Shown here: positions 11,164 through 23,163 of the stretch, in pieces
How the letters are laid out: each line of letters begins with the position of its first letter
Position numbering within the stretch: position 1 is the stretch's first letter
Assembly: GCF_000687475.1 (NCBI RefSeq)
Contig: NC_057316.1
Coordinates: 4,898,001 to 4,962,000 of the forward strand
Origin: Ustilaginoidea virens
Lineage: Eukaryota > Ascomycota > Sordariomycetes > Hypocreales > Clavicipitaceae
Direction of reading: 5' to 3'
DNA: 64,000 nt
Made by a program: the position numbers and the translations under genes
The notes under the pieces: generated by a model
Told to the model about the DNA's origin: nothing
What the model saw: only the letters and a program-made list of their open reading frames with translations
Database searches by the model: none

Positions 11164-12954
11164 TGGGGTGACGTGTCTCTCATCTCAGCGCGAGCCGCAT
11201 AGGGAAGAATATTGGAATACAGGCGACAGCGCCGGGGTTGCTGTTCGAGATGGCAGCGTCGCGGCAGAATCATGGAACTCGATGCCTTCAATGGAGGTCA
11301 TTCAGACGAAACCTGGGGGGATGTACACCGCCTGCCGTCATGGGACTAGTGCGACCTTGGCGAGTTCCCCTACCTGCAAACCCACCACCTCCCTGGACAA
11401 TTTCCAATTTCTTGCACAAGGCAACATCGGACCAAGCCTCGCTACTCGGGTACATACTTTTCTTGAAACGAGTTTGGCGATCATGGGCTGCTTTGTCTCA
11501 GCTGCTTGCATTGGAACCCTCGCAAAGACGAATGTGTAAAGACAAGACGAGATCCAGTCTGCTCCAGAGTACTCAATAACATGCCGTCGTCGGTGATGGC
11601 CATCAACAACATGGGCGTTCATCAGTTGCGGAGACGGACAGCTCAGACACTTCTGTGCCGATGTCTACCCTGGATATCTCTCACTCATCTTCCCTGCCGT
11701 ACCGGTCGATGGACGAGCGTTCGAAGAGGACATGATTTCAAACCCGAGGTCCCTGGCGGCACCGCATCATGAGCAAGACGAGCAAGTCGAGTAAGACGGG
11801 CCACCAGACTTGTCTGTGGCTTCGAGAGTCCCGCGGTTTGTCAAGTAGCCCCTGGTCCGTGGCACGGGAATACCAGGCCGACATGAAGCGGACATACATG
11901 GGCGTCCGATCCGCTTCGACCGCGACAACGGCCTGACCGTTTCGGCCCTCTTACACGTGATCCGAACAGAGTTGCTGGCATGGCAGGCCTCTGACGGAAC
12001 AGCATGGACTTGCTCCGTTTGTAGACATTCGACGCGAGCACTGAGCTTTTGACGCATTAAAGTTGGCGATTTGTCCTTGAGCGCCAAACCGTGTTGTCCT
12101 AGAACCTGATCGAAACGGGCAGAACTGATGGCATAAAAAGTCTTGCTCATTTTTTTACTTATTCACTCCCTTACTGATTACGTGCTTCCTTTTCCCCTCG
12201 AGTCTCTTCCCTTCTGTCTTTCTCTGCCTCTTTCTTGCTTGCTTCCTTGCCTTCTTCTTCTTCTTTCCCAGGATGCATACTCCGTGCAACGCCAGTGATA
12301 CAAAACATACCGCGTGATCGCTCAGGCGGTCTGCACCGTGTATGGTGTACGAAGCACTCCGTCAGCTTTGACAAGTCGACTATCATCAAGTACGCATCAG
12401 ATACTTCTCCTCTCCAGAGTCCGTCCCATGGATTCGGAAGTACAAAGGGTAGAGGTCAAGCGCATGTGCAGCTAGCTGGTCGCACAGACTGCATGGCGGT
12501 CATGCCGTTTTCGGGGAAAGCGAGGGCCACACCTCATTGACCTCGCTGCGTCTTGCATGTCGCGCAGGAGCAAATGGTGTCCAGCGGTTCCCGTCCGGAT
12601 GATCAGGGGAGGAGCTTTTGCCGTCGCACGGCCCACGTCAGCCCGCACCCCGGTAGCACTTTGCATCCCGGTCAGGCTGATCCGTCACCCATCATACCAT
12701 TCATCCCGTTGAGGAAGCCACACCAACACCCTCGGACGCCACCCGAGTCGGAACAACAACATCGCTCGACCTGTCATCACGGGCCCCCAGCTGGCCTTGT
12801 CGTTTCTGCCATGTTCTCCGTAAGCAGAATCATCTACTCCGTACCAACTGTGTTGCTGGTGAGTCGTGGGTCGTAGTTGAGGCTCCTCGTGTTTGCTGCC
12901 GAGATCGCCCGCCGAATCCATTGCAACTCTGGAGAATCAAGGTTACTGGCCATG

Positions 12955-12990
<36 letters not shown>

Positions 12991-15500
12991 TTTTTGGCCT
13001 TCTTCTTGCTCCCCAGGCTTGGAGCTAGTCAAGGCGGCTCTGTTTTAGGTCGAAAGCCCAAGCACGGAGGGAGTGCAGGCAGGGCCAAGCCCTCTCGTCA
13101 CACCGACTCGGCCATCTGGACACTCGCAAGACCCGAAGCCCAATCGCTAGTGGTGGGTTGACAACGTAACATCTTGTTTGCCTGCAGTTATGTTCACCCT
13201 GGTGGATCTGTACGAGGGAGTGGCTGCCCCTCCCCATGTCCTTCCGGAAGTCCTTCCAGAATCCGACTTCCTAGTACTGCGTTCCGTACCGAGCGCGTCA
13301 ATTCAAAGGAATCAAGTGGGCATTGCCACAATTGTTTCCATCCGTCGCATTGCAGTATGTGCTCTTTCGGAGCAAAGACGTTGGTCCATCACACTTCCCA
13401 AACGGTCAATGCGATGGAGAAGCAGTAGATTAGATGATGACAACTGGCTTTCTGCTAGAGCTTTGGAGAGAATTCTCGTGCCGTTGGATGAGGACGAGAG
13501 GATGAATATTGCAACCCAAACCAAGCCAGTACCGACGTCGCGGAATTGCCGTACTGATGGACCATGTCTAGCCATTACTGCAACCCAGTTTAGGACGCGC
13601 AATGTCAGCAGGGCAGCATCGAGAAGTAGACACAATGTGTTGTCAATAATTGCCGATGCCTGATGCCGCTGTCGTCGATGTAATTTTGTTCAAAGGGGAC
13701 AACATGGCTGCGGCTTGGAGGAGAAGGTGTTTCGGGGCTCGGCGACAACAGCTCTTGGAGCCGCAGAACCGCTTTGTCCAGTCTCGGCGTCCGATCCCTC
13801 CAGCTCAGTTTCTAGCCGGACATCGATGGCTCTAATTGACAGGCCTTGCTTCTCAGGGCTGACGGGACGCGCTGCTGAGCTTCAGCGGAAACCCGACGCT
13901 GTATTTGGTTCGGATGACCACGTGAAAATTCTGACAGGTAACGGCCACTGGAATAGCCCTTTCTGGGTTCCGAGTATGCGGTGAATCGTAAAAAGACCGA
14001 GCTCTGTGTATAGCCCTGCGATGATGCATCAAGTTGTTGAATCTGGAACCAACAGCAAAGTGGGAGTGGCTGCCTATACGGCGGAGTATATGTGACTAGA
14101 CTCGACTGGACATGGAGATGAATTCGCCGTGAAAGAAGCTCGATAAATCGAGGAGAAAAGACATCTGACAATCTGGGAGCCAGATGGTCATGGCGACCCT
14201 GGTGGCTGCACCATTTCCCCCCATCGTCGGATCAAGCTTTAAAAGTCCAAAACTTTGAGAGGTTTACAGGCCTTGTCTTTGTTGTAGGCCCATGATGACC
14301 TGGCCTGTGCGCACATGAATGCCAGGAATCCCCAATGCCTGCCCGACCGACCTTTCGAGTGTTGGTACTGGTAGGGGACTTTTGGACGACTTTGTTGGTT
14401 ATCTCACTGGGCACTGACTGCATCGCTGGTCTTTTCGGCCTGCAGGTTCTCGGCGAGTCTGGCCACCAGTCAATGCCAGAGCTTGTTCCAGACCAGGGAA
14501 CGGTCACGTCAATCGGGTTCGTCAGCTGTGAAAGGGTGTGTCGTTCGATCAGAATCAGTGGGTGCAAGTTCGAAACGAGGGATGGCAAACCGCGCGTTTT
14601 GCCAATCTAACGAAACGCACTCCCGGAGGAAATCAGGCAATCACAAGGTCTTTAATGCTGGAAAGCCTCTCCCGAAACTGGACAACATGGATAATCCCAA
14701 GTCTGCTCTTACTGATTCGGGTGTGCTTTAGCTCGATGTCCAAAGAAAAAAATGATAAAAATGCATGCTATATTGCTGTTTAGCATCTTGTTTGGAACGC
14801 TTGGTATTGTTAGGCTTCATGCATGCATTTCCCTTTGCTACGGACAATTCCCCACCCCGGGGAGACGGTTCAATCGATGCACTCAAACTTTGTTGCAGGG
14901 TTTAGCGGATATCATATCTATCCAGTTGGTAACATACTGTAGCGTCCGTATTGGGCGTCCGTATTGGTCGTCCGATGGGTCCGGGCTCTGGTTCATTCGC
15001 GAGGCGTTTGGTGAAGCCATGTGATGGGCCTCTTGGACAAGGATATATACTCTGTAATATATGTAGCAGATGCTGCTGAGATGTTGGTGGAGCAGCACCA
15101 TGGGCAGTGACAACACGGCGTCCGATGAGTCAATGTACTTCCGGATAATGTGGTGCAGCCAAGTCGGAAGGGCGCCGAGTAACATGCGCACATCTCCTGC
15201 ATTGCTCTCTCTGACCTTTTTTTTTTTTTTTTACCCCTTCAAATTAGCTTGGCTCACTTGGCTGTGGAGCTTTCCATGCAAGGGCAAAGAAAGAAGCTCA
15301 CTGACAAGTCACTGCTTTGGGAAGTGGGCCTATCAACCGGATGGTGATCTGTTGTTACGTGCCACCTCTTATCATCATCAGTCTCTGGCGTCGAGCACAG
15401 TTTTCTGGCGAATCATCAGGACAACCATGAGCGAGAATCAAGTAAAGTATGCTCCATACATAGGGTTCACACCCTTGATTCGGCCCATGACGTATGCGTA
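11164..15500. other. Long region without a supportable gene (part 1)
   Basis: This starts at the 5' flank of iml1. Open frames here reach about 160 codons (for example 13178-13663, plus) but show no recognisable motif, splice pattern or consistent frame, and stops are frequent in all frames. There is a T tract of about 33 nt at 12957-12989 and another of 14 nt at 15219-15232. No terminal repeats, transposase motifs or tRNA-like folds were seen. It could be non-coding transcript, decayed sequence or simply promoter DNA. Confidence 0.45.
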
Positions 15501-17292
15501 GGGAGGCTCTCTTCTCTCTCCTTGTTCTCGTCACCCCCATGGTCTTCAAACGAGACCCATTGAGTCGGAGCTGCACAACGTACTGAGACATGGCCGCGGC
15601 AAAATCAGGGCAGCTGCAGTATCCTTGGGATGTCGACGGCGGTTGGCCTGCCCCCGAGTAAAGTATCTGCTCTGCGCCGCGCATCGCAAGCTGAGCGACA
15701 GGCCGAGGTTCCGGCAAAGAATTCGGAGATTTCATCCTCGGCGGCAGCGGAATATTCCGAACGTGCCCATGTTATGTATGCCATGGGGGCGAGGATGGCG
15801 GCGGAGTGATCAAAGGAGGTGGAAGATTTTTCTTTGGCCTGGCATTCATTGCGGCAGCACAAGACACACTTTTCGCCTGCGCAAAATGACGCTGTGCCAT
15901 TTACCGACCCGTCGAGCTGAAAATCGAGTGACGAGGACAAATGCTGGCCATGCTGACAATGCTGACAATTCTGACAATGCCGACGAATACTAGGCTTGGG
16001 CTGGCACCGGGAAAGGAGAGAACGCGCTCAACGTCCAGCCCAGTCCAGTCCAGTCCAGTCCAGTCCAGCAAGAGAGCAGGCAGGCGACAATGTTTGGGTC
16101 GTTTATCGTTTGTATCGTTGCACGGCCATTTCAAATTATTCCGGCCCACGATCCCGCGGAGTGCATAACAAAGGAAGGCAGAAAGAACCCCGCTGAACCT
16201 GGCTGGTTTCCAACTTGCACCTAGTCCTTCCTACTGGGCGCCCCGTACATACAAGAAGAAACCTGAGGTACCTCATAGCGACTCCTCCGTACAAGAGATA
16301 CCTACGTTAGGTACCCCTACCGCCTAGCAGCTTTTTTACACACCGCATTTTGTCTGCACCAGACCCCACCCATCCATCAAGGATCCAAGTCGGAGCGGGA
16401 GAACCAACAGCGACGGCGGGAAAGCGGTGCCCCTGGCAGCGTGCTTGTTGACATGGGAGTCAGGATGGCTGCTTCTTCTTCTTCTTCCTCTTCTTCTTCT
16501 CCATCCGAGCAAGGGCAGAATGGCCTATATACCTCCTACCTACGGAGTACGGAGTACGCAGATCAAGCATTGTGCAGCGATTGCCTTGTATCGACCCTCT
16601 ACCGAGGTAGGTAGGTGTGTACCTACCTGCTAGCTGTAGATGGGATGGGTCGACTCGTACGTCCAATCCCGTCTCCGCTGACGCACATGCGACGCGATTG
16701 CTCCTGGGGTTCCAACTTCCCTACCTACCTCCTACCTTACTAAGGTAGGTAGGTACTCCGTAGGTACATAGGCACTTTTCAGCACCTTCCCCATTTTAAC
16801 CAGACCAGACATATTGCAGGCAAGAGGTAGGCACAGCATGGCATGGAGATATCACGGCTAATTTTGGTTGTCATGATTGTCATGATTCCTGCTCGTTTGG
16901 ACAAGGGCCACCTCGAGGGAGCCAACCAAACATTGCTCGCATGCCACCATCTTGCCCAGCTGTAAATCCAGGAACCGCCTGAAAGGAAAGAAATCATGGG
17001 TACTCGGTACTTATGAGGGCTATTGAGAGCCTATGGGGAGCGCAATCTCCAATTCTCAGCGCCCAGGCCATTACCTGCAGGGTGACACATGCTTGCCAGC
17101 TGATGACCCGTACGTAGGCTTTGAGGTTCTGTGCAGAGAAAGCAGGCAGGCTGATTGGCAACACGGAACTCGGTGAGCCAGGATTCGTCAAAGCGAGAGG
17201 GTCAAGGCCGAATCGAATGACGGCGGTTGGGTCTGTCACAAGCCATGACTCGGGCAGGAGGCCTACGGACCAAAGGACCAATGGTCGGTCAT

Positions 17293-17371
17293 TGGTGGGT
17301 TTGGTGGGTTTGGTGAGTTGTTTGATGAGTTTGGTGAGTTTGGTGAGTTTGGTGAGTTTGGTGAGTTTGGG
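17293..17371. repeat. Imperfect TTTGGTGAG/TTTGGTGGG tandem array
   Basis: About eight copies of a 9-10 bp unit in direct orientation, most regular at 17329-17371. Non-coding. Confidence 0.85.
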
Positions 17372-17854
17372 TGGCACAATCTGGCTAGGAGCACTCCAGT
17401 CAGTCCCCAACGACTCCTCATCGGACCACTGCCTGCCACAGGTTGCCGTGGGAAGGCTGGTGGCAAAAATGGGGCATTGACGCCTGGCACTTTTGGCAGC
17501 GTCGTCGTGCTTTGCTTTGCTTTGTTTTGTCGGCTTTGGTCTGACGTTTGCTTTTGGCCGTTGTGGTAGCCGCTGTGGTAGCCGCTGTGGTAGGTAGTTC
17601 CTAAGAACCCGTGCTCGAAGGCAGCACTAGCACTGATCCAAGTGAAAGAAAACCAGACATCAAGTTCGAGTCAAGACTCCAAGTGATTCGCGCCGTTGGG
17701 CCCCACACCTTGACTCGCAGCATTCGCCCCATTAGCGCGCTTATTCTGCCAAGCTTGAAGATTTCTTGCTTATTTTAGTCATCGCTTCGCGCCGCTGGTA
17801 GGACTGACGGCGGATCCCAGTCCGGATCGACGAGATGACGCTAGACAAAAGCGC

Positions 17855-17894
<40 letters not shown>

Positions 17895-18211
17895 GATGCT
17901 GTCGGGGGGAACAATGATTCAGTCGGTTTTGCAAGTAGGTAGGTAGGTAAGTACCTAGGTATGTACATGTAGGTACGGTGTGCCAGACTCTTTTGTTGCT
18001 TCAGATAAGAGCGCCCCCGTTATGCCATGCTTGGATGCATGTGTGATGTCTGGTAGCGACCGGAGCGAGGTGCGCCTGTGCCGGTGGGGCTGGAGAGAGG
18101 AAAGCAAGCGCTGCGGCCGTCGACCCGACGTTCTGGGTCTGATGTCTAATAAGTCTAATCAGTCTAATAAGGATGCCAGGCTCGCCCGCCCACTTTTCTC
18201 CATTTGTCATG

Positions 18212-18253
18212 TCTGGACTCTGGACTCTGGACTCTGGACTCTGGACTCTGGAC
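18212..18253. repeat. TCTGGAC heptanucleotide array
   Basis: Six perfect head-to-tail copies of the 7-bp unit. Confidence 0.95.
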
Positions 18254-18279
18254 CCATTGACTTGACTGCTGCTGCACCG

Positions 18280-18392
18280 CACCCACCAACTGCTTGCACC
18301 CACCAGCTGCTTGCACCCACCAGCTGCTTGCACCCACCAGCTGCTTGCACCCACCAGACCAGCTGCTTGCACCCACTGCTTGCACCCACTGC
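18280..18392. repeat. 17-bp minisatellite (unit CTGCTTGCACCCACCAG)
   Basis: Four perfect copies run from 18290 to 18357, then degenerate or truncated copies up to 18392. There are no spacers between units, so it is a minisatellite rather than an interspaced array. Confidence 0.93.
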
Positions 18393-18528
18393 GGCCCCCG
18401 CTGCGGCGCCCGCTGCTGCGCCACCTGGCTGCCACCTGGCTGCCGCTTTCGACCAAAAGGGTCGGGGCTAGTGCTGCTGCTCCATCAGCACGTTCCATCC
18501 CGCCCACCGCCAATTCCATTGCCTGCCC

Positions 18529-18532
<4 letters not shown>

Positions 18533-18613
<81 letters not shown>
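18533..18613. repeat. 81-nt T homopolymer
   Basis: A pure run of 81 T about 0.9 kb upstream of the FNIP/Lst4-type start codon. Its exact length may be affected by sequencing. Poly(dA:dT) tracts are known to exclude nucleosomes in fungal promoters. Confidence 0.9.
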
Positions 18614-18616
<3 letters not shown>

Positions 18617-19548
18617 TTTTACCATTGCAGGCCAAGGCCAGCCCCATAGCGGCCACCCACCCACCCTTCCTTCCACATCTACATCCATACATACATAGTA
18701 TAGTACCTCTCTTCCGCCCGCTCGCCCGGCTCTCTCTGTTGTCAATTCATCATCGCCAACTTCACACCCTCCCTCCTCCCCCCCCCCCCCCCCCCTTCCC
18801 TCACCGCGCAACCCTTGAGCAGGGGCAAAAAAAAAAGAAAAGAAAAAAAAAAAAGAAAGGGAATCCGTTTCCCTTCTTTTTAGCGACATTTGGATCCAAG
18901 TTTTTGTGCGACCTTTATAGTTTTTCTCGAAACTCCTGTCTCTAGACTTGGAAGCTGCATATTGACATCCAGCCTGCATCAGCTTCGTCACCTCGCGCCG
19001 CCGTGTTCCTCAGGTTTTCGTAGTAGGTCGCGCAACCGTACCACGGATCAAATTAACGCCATCAGCAACAGACACGCTCGGAAAGCTCTCTTGGAAGTCG
19101 TTTCAACAAGCTGGCTCTGAGTTCACGCTGGTAGCGCCCCGGAACTGCGTCTTTTGGCCGGAAAGAAACTATTCGTCGACTGGGGTGATTGCGCGGCGAC
19201 ATCACTTGCATATGCGCGATTCAAGTCAATTGTCTTGACAGAGGCACAAACAAACACGGATCTGTGTCGTTTGTTTGACTCACCTATTGACTATGCATAC
19301 GTCACGGGAGTCGTTCAATTCACTGTCCTTGATCATGGCCGTGCACTGGACCTGATTTATTGGTCTTCTGTGTCTTTGGTAGAAGGCTGTGTTTTGAAGT
19401 GGCGACAACGCAAAAAGAAACGAAAAGAAAAAAAAAGAAAAAAAAAACAGGAAAAAGAAATCTTTGCCGTTCTGCTCGCCAAAAAAGAAAGAAAAAGACT
19501 TGACCAATCCGACATCTTGATCGACTGCCCTCGACAATCAGCCTCAAT
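18614..19548 (+). promoter_or_regulatory. Probable promoter and leader of the FNIP/Lst4-type gene
   Basis: The stretch between the T tract and the start codon is pyrimidine-rich (a C run at 18779-18795) with A-rich tracts at 18828-18857 and 19410-19450. The frames here do not continue the downstream protein. It is probably promoter plus a long 5' leader; transcription start sites cannot be placed. Confidence 0.4.
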
Positions 19549-22500
19549 ATGCTGGGGCGGCTGTTGCATCTAGGCTCTGGCGGCTCAGGCGCACCATTGG
19601 CAGAACCCAACGCCAATCCTACATGTCGTCCGATTTTATCGCTCGAGTCTGTGCAAGAGGATATTCATACCCGCAACCTCCTGTTTCCTGATGCCGAAGC
19701 ACTTTACCAGCATAGACATGATCAGGTTTTCCCGTTGTCTACCAACCCCCCGACTCCAGGAACTGCAACAGCCAATGTTTTCGACTACAGTGAGGATATA
19801 GAACTCGACGTTAAGGACGTTCGCATAATTGTAATGCAAGATGCTCTGGGGCCTGCCAACTCATCTCTCTTGTTCGACAGCCATCCGCTCCCGGAACCCG
19901 CGCCGAATGCCGAACGATCACCCGCCCGCCAGGATCCGAGAAGAGCCGCTATCGCTAGTCGCAAGGGCAGCTTGACGCAAGTTGCGAGACCCCTGGTTAT
20001 TCAAGCCGAGAGCCCGCAGCTTCGCCATGGCGCCTTTGACCGTAGAGCGTCCATGCACGGCCGGAGCCAAAGTTACGCGGAAACCGAGGCCCAGAAAGCC
20101 GCGCGGGAATATAGGGAGGAGCTCGCCACCTTCTCCAGCTGTATCTTTGGCAACTCCGAGCTGATGGCCTACAAAGGAACATCGACCAAAGTTCACGTCG
20201 TTCCCAGCGACAGTCGCATCAGTGATTCAGCGGCCTCGTCCATGTTTAGTGACGGGAGAAGCTCTATTGGGCGTTCAAGCGTTCGCTCCAGCAAGCTTTC
20301 TCAGTCGTACACCTCGCAGGCCGCATCGCCTGCTCCCGGAGGTGGCCACCCGCTTATGGGCAACACTTCCCGACAGGTTGATAGGCGAAAAGTTCTCATT
20401 ACTCGGTTGTTCCCAGTCACTCTGTCCGTCGATGACACGAATCCCAACACAACGTCGCATAATCGTTTATCGGAGGAGGAGGCCAACGGATTTCCCTTTC
20501 CGGCGAGCAACGAAGAGGCCGTCCATAAGAAAAAGAAGCCTCTGCCAAAGCAAAGGCGTACCCCAATGTATGCCGTCGTTTTAATCATACAAATACCCCC
20601 GCCAATGTCCAAGGTGTCTTCCACGCACCCATCCAAGTCTTTATTTCGCGAATCGAGTTCGTACAACGATAACGACTTGTTTTCCTCATCATACAACTCC
20701 ACCAAGGCCGCATGGGGCATGTCAGGGTCGGGAATGTGTGGGGATTCAGTAGATTCCGTCGAGGCTGAGGATAGGATTGATGCCTTGACGCGGCATTGGG
20801 ACATCATTATGCGAACTCTGACCCATCTCCAGTCTCTAGTTGCTACAAGACTACACTCGATGCTTAAGCATGCTGATAGCGCGTCTCCTGGACCCTATCC
20901 GGCGTCATCTACCTCCAACACGATCTCTCGGACCCCGTCAATGACCGATCGACGCGGAAACGAGCTCTCTCGGGCCAAACCACCCAAGGGAACGACCAAG
21001 CTCGTGTCGTTACTGCCGAATTGCCTAGCAAATGATGAAGATGTTGCTTCGGAAGTGGGCTCGGCGCGTGGCAGAATCGTCATGGGACTCAGCGCAGCCC
21101 GGGTGGTTACCGGCCAGGGGCGATGGGGCATCTGGAGGGATGAGGCCATCTGGACGTCAAAGTGGGCGGCTTCAATGGATCGCACGTCGTTTTTCCACAA
21201 CCTCTTGACGGGCTTCCTCTCGACCCACACGGACTGGTTGCAAGCCCTCTGCGAGTCGTCATATCGCAAACGTGCTGCTCTGGCACGCCGAGCCAGGAAC
21301 GAGGAGGACCTGTCCTTGCCCGCTCGAACCATTATCGTTTCCGACAACAAAATGGCCGCTCGTCGACTGGTCTTTCTTCTGTCCGCTTTTCTTCCTGCAA
21401 ATCAGCAAGTCACCACTGCAAGAGCTCATCGCGCAAGCACGTCCGCGTCCGCTGGGGGATATTCGAATTCTCCCCCAACCTTCATCATCCCCGTCCTTCG
21501 GGAGGAGTCCCTTCGCCGGAAAATCAACCGCCGGAGTGGGCTGCGGCGAACCTCTCATTCCCGAACCACGAGCCAAAGCGCGAGAAACTCGACAACCATT
21601 CCGCCTCAGTTCGCCACAGTCGGCTTTGACGGCAACCACCAGAGGCGAGCATCGGATGCGGCGTCGATTCGTACCGCGAACCTTCCCATGCCGGGAACAG
21701 ACATCGTCATGCGGAAAAGCAGCGCCGCAACAATGACTACCATCATGCTCGAGACGACAACAACCCCTCACTTTACCAGTTTTCAGCATCAGCGTGACAA
21801 TAACCAAAGGCGGCCCCGGCCAGGCAGTAGCGGAAGCGTGGCCGCAGATGACCTGAAGCGGTCCTTGAGAAGAAGTGACAGCAGTGGGCAACCTGGTGGT
21901 GTGTCACGACCACCTAGCTCCGGCTTGAAATGGGGCAGCTTGATCGGTGGGCTCTGGAATCCGCGGCGGAGGGATTCCGTCGACAGCGAGACCTACAGTC
22001 AGGGAAGCAGTGATCTGCGGTCTCCAGTCAAGACCAGCTTTGGACGGACCGAAAAGCTATCCGAGACGACCGTCCGAGAGTCTCCCGAAGAACGAGCCTC
22101 GGGCAACGTGATTGCCGCCACCGCTGTGGCGGAAGGTCGCGATGTCGAGGCACCTCGTGACAGCTGCAGTGTTGTGCGAGGTCAGGGATCCTTCGCTCAG
22201 GCGGACCGCACACCAGATCCTACGGGCGCTTTTGAATCGCCGGTCAAGACTTCTATCAATGCCGAGGACGGGGTGATTGATGTTGATGTTCCATTTCCAG
22301 ATTACATCACATCCTTTGAGTCAGCAATCAGCTCACCATCAAGCAGCGGATACTTGTCCACACCAGGGCTGTCGAATGGACTGGAAACTTTCGAGCAAAC
22401 TCGCTTCGCCATTGAAGGAGACCTCCCGCTCAACACTGCCGGCTGGCTCAACCGTTTTCACCCCGACTTTGCACTTCAGGCGCTGCCTCCGCAAGAGAAT

Positions 22501-23163
22501 CTCGTCGACATGGTCAAAGCTGCCCTGCGGGCTGAGCCAACACCGACACCTGCCGGCCCGCAAGCCACAGAGCTGTCGGAGCGCTGGGTTGACGTCAGCA
22601 GCGTGATGATTGCGGATACGACAACCAACTCCATCAGTCGCATAGCGTACCGCAGATTGGTTCGACCGAAATCGCACCTTGACCGACCTAGCACGCATGT
22701 TGGCAGTGTCGGACCAGGAGGCACTGCCTCGCTCGCTCCGTCCGTCTTGCCTTACGAGACGCAGCTGGAAGAGGAATGGATCGAAGAACCAATCTTCAAC
22801 TGCGACGAGTCCCTCAGGGAGGCTGTCGACAGGGTAACTCACCTTCACTCCGGCTTGAGCAAAGGAAGCTCAACCAACTCGTCGAAAGCTCCCAGCGCCC
22901 GCCATGGCAGCATCGAAAGCGACAGCACCATGCCTGACACGCTGTCAGAGACTACCCAGCTCGCAAAGCCTGCCTTGGACACGCCGAGAGCTCAGTGCAA
23001 AACGGTCATTCTGTCTGCATTGGAAGACTTGTTCCGGGAGGCTGTCGACAACCGGGACAGCGACCACATGGGACGAGGCAGCGACCGACAAGGGCGCAAT
23101 CGCCAAAGCATCTTGCGAGATGCTGTGCGAAACTGGGTTGCTAGTCTGGACGCTGTTGAATAA
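19549..23163 (+). CDS. FNIP/Lst4-type folliculin-interacting protein
   Basis: Predicted 1204-residue partner of folliculin/Lst7. In yeast the Lst4-Lst7 complex acts as GAP for Gtr2 at the vacuole and promotes TORC1 activation when amino acids return. The gene is one uninterrupted exon. The N-terminus has the fungal family hallmarks: THTRNLLFPD-like HTRNLLFPDAEALYQHRHDQ, a longin-type strand segment (ELDVKDVRIIVMQD), a CIFGNSELMAYKG block and the RRTPMYAVVLIIQIP strand. DENN-like blocks follow (RIDALTRHWDIIMRTLTHL, VVTGQGRWGIWRDEA, TRTIIVS-like ARTIIVSDNKMAARRLVFLL). The middle and C-terminal parts are Ser-rich and probably disordered. The start MLGRLLHL matches the expected family start. It converges on dbp10. 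Assignment as the Lst4 orthologue is by motif memory, without an alignment. Confidence 0.88.
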   Translation: MLGRLLHLGSGGSGAPLAEPNANPTCRPILSLESVQEDIHTRNLLFPDAEALYQHRHDQVFPLSTNPPTPGTATANVFDYSEDIELDVKDVRIIVMQDALGPANSSLLFDSHPLPEPAPNAERSPARQDPRRAAIASRKGSLTQVARPLVIQAESPQLRHGAFDRRASMHGRSQSYAETEAQKAAREYREELATFSSCIFGNSELMAYKGTSTKVHVVPSDSRISDSAASSMFSDGRSSIGRSSVRSSKLSQSYTSQAASPAPGGGHPLMGNTSRQVDRRKVLITRLFPVTLSVDDTNPNTTSHNRLSEEEANGFPFPASNEEAVHKKKKPLPKQRRTPMYAVVLIIQIPPPMSKVSSTHPSKSLFRESSSYNDNDLFSSSYNSTKAAWGMSGSGMCGDSVDSVEAEDRIDALTRHWDIIMRTLTHLQSLVATRLHSMLKHADSASPGPYPASSTSNTISRTPSMTDRRGNELSRAKPPKGTTKLVSLLPNCLANDEDVASEVGSARGRIVMGLSAARVVTGQGRWGIWRDEAIWTSKWAASMDRTSFFHNLLTGFLSTHTDWLQALCESSYRKRAALARRARNEEDLSLPARTIIVSDNKMAARRLVFLLSAFLPANQQVTTARAHRASTSASAGGYSNSPPTFIIPVLREESLRRKINRRSGLRRTSHSRTTSQSARNSTTIPPQFATVGFDGNHQRRASDAASIRTANLPMPGTDIVMRKSSAATMTTIMLETTTTPHFTSFQHQRDNNQRRPRPGSSGSVAADDLKRSLRRSDSSGQPGGVSRPPSSGLKWGSLIGGLWNPRRRDSVDSETYSQGSSDLRSPVKTSFGRTEKLSETTVRESPEERASGNVIAATAVAEGRDVEAPRDSCSVVRGQGSFAQADRTPDPTGAFESPVKTSINAEDGVIDVDVPFPDYITSFESAISSPSSSGYLSTPGLSNGLETFEQTRFAIEGDLPLNTAGWLNRFHPDFALQALPPQENLVDMVKAALRAEPTPTPAGPQATELSERWVDVSSVMIADTTTNSISRIAYRRLVRPKSHLDRPSTHVGSVGPGGTASLAPSVLPYETQLEEEWIEEPIFNCDESLREAVDRVTHLHSGLSKGSSTNSSKAPSARHGSIESDSTMPDTLSETTQLAKPALDTPRAQCKTVILSALEDLFREAVDNRDSDHMGRGSDRQGRNRQSILRDAVRNWVASLDAVE

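Larger units (their letters stand above)
15501..18532. other. Long region without a supportable gene (part 2), repeat-rich
   Basis: No gene is supported. The stretch is dense in short repeats. There is a CAGTC array near 16037-16071, GGTAGGTA/TACCTACC clusters (16264-16320, 16604-16626, 16720-16770, 17934-17975) and a TTTGGTGAG array (17293-17371). A 36-nt T tract lies at 17858-17893, followed by a TCTGGAC array (18212-18253) and a 17-bp minisatellite (18280-18392). These lie upstream of the FNIP/Lst4-type gene. Confidence 0.55.

Noticed and set aside
13178..13663. 161-codon plus-strand frame as a gene
   Set aside because: No recognised motif, no splice context, and it sits among equally long random frames on both strands.
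11164..16200. RIP-degraded transposon
   Set aside because: The base composition is not extremely AT-rich and no transposase motif or terminal repeat was found. A RIP-index calculation would be decisive.
18280..18392. Repeat array considered as a CRISPR
   Set aside because: 17-bp units adjoin directly without unique spacers, and the genome is eukaryotic.
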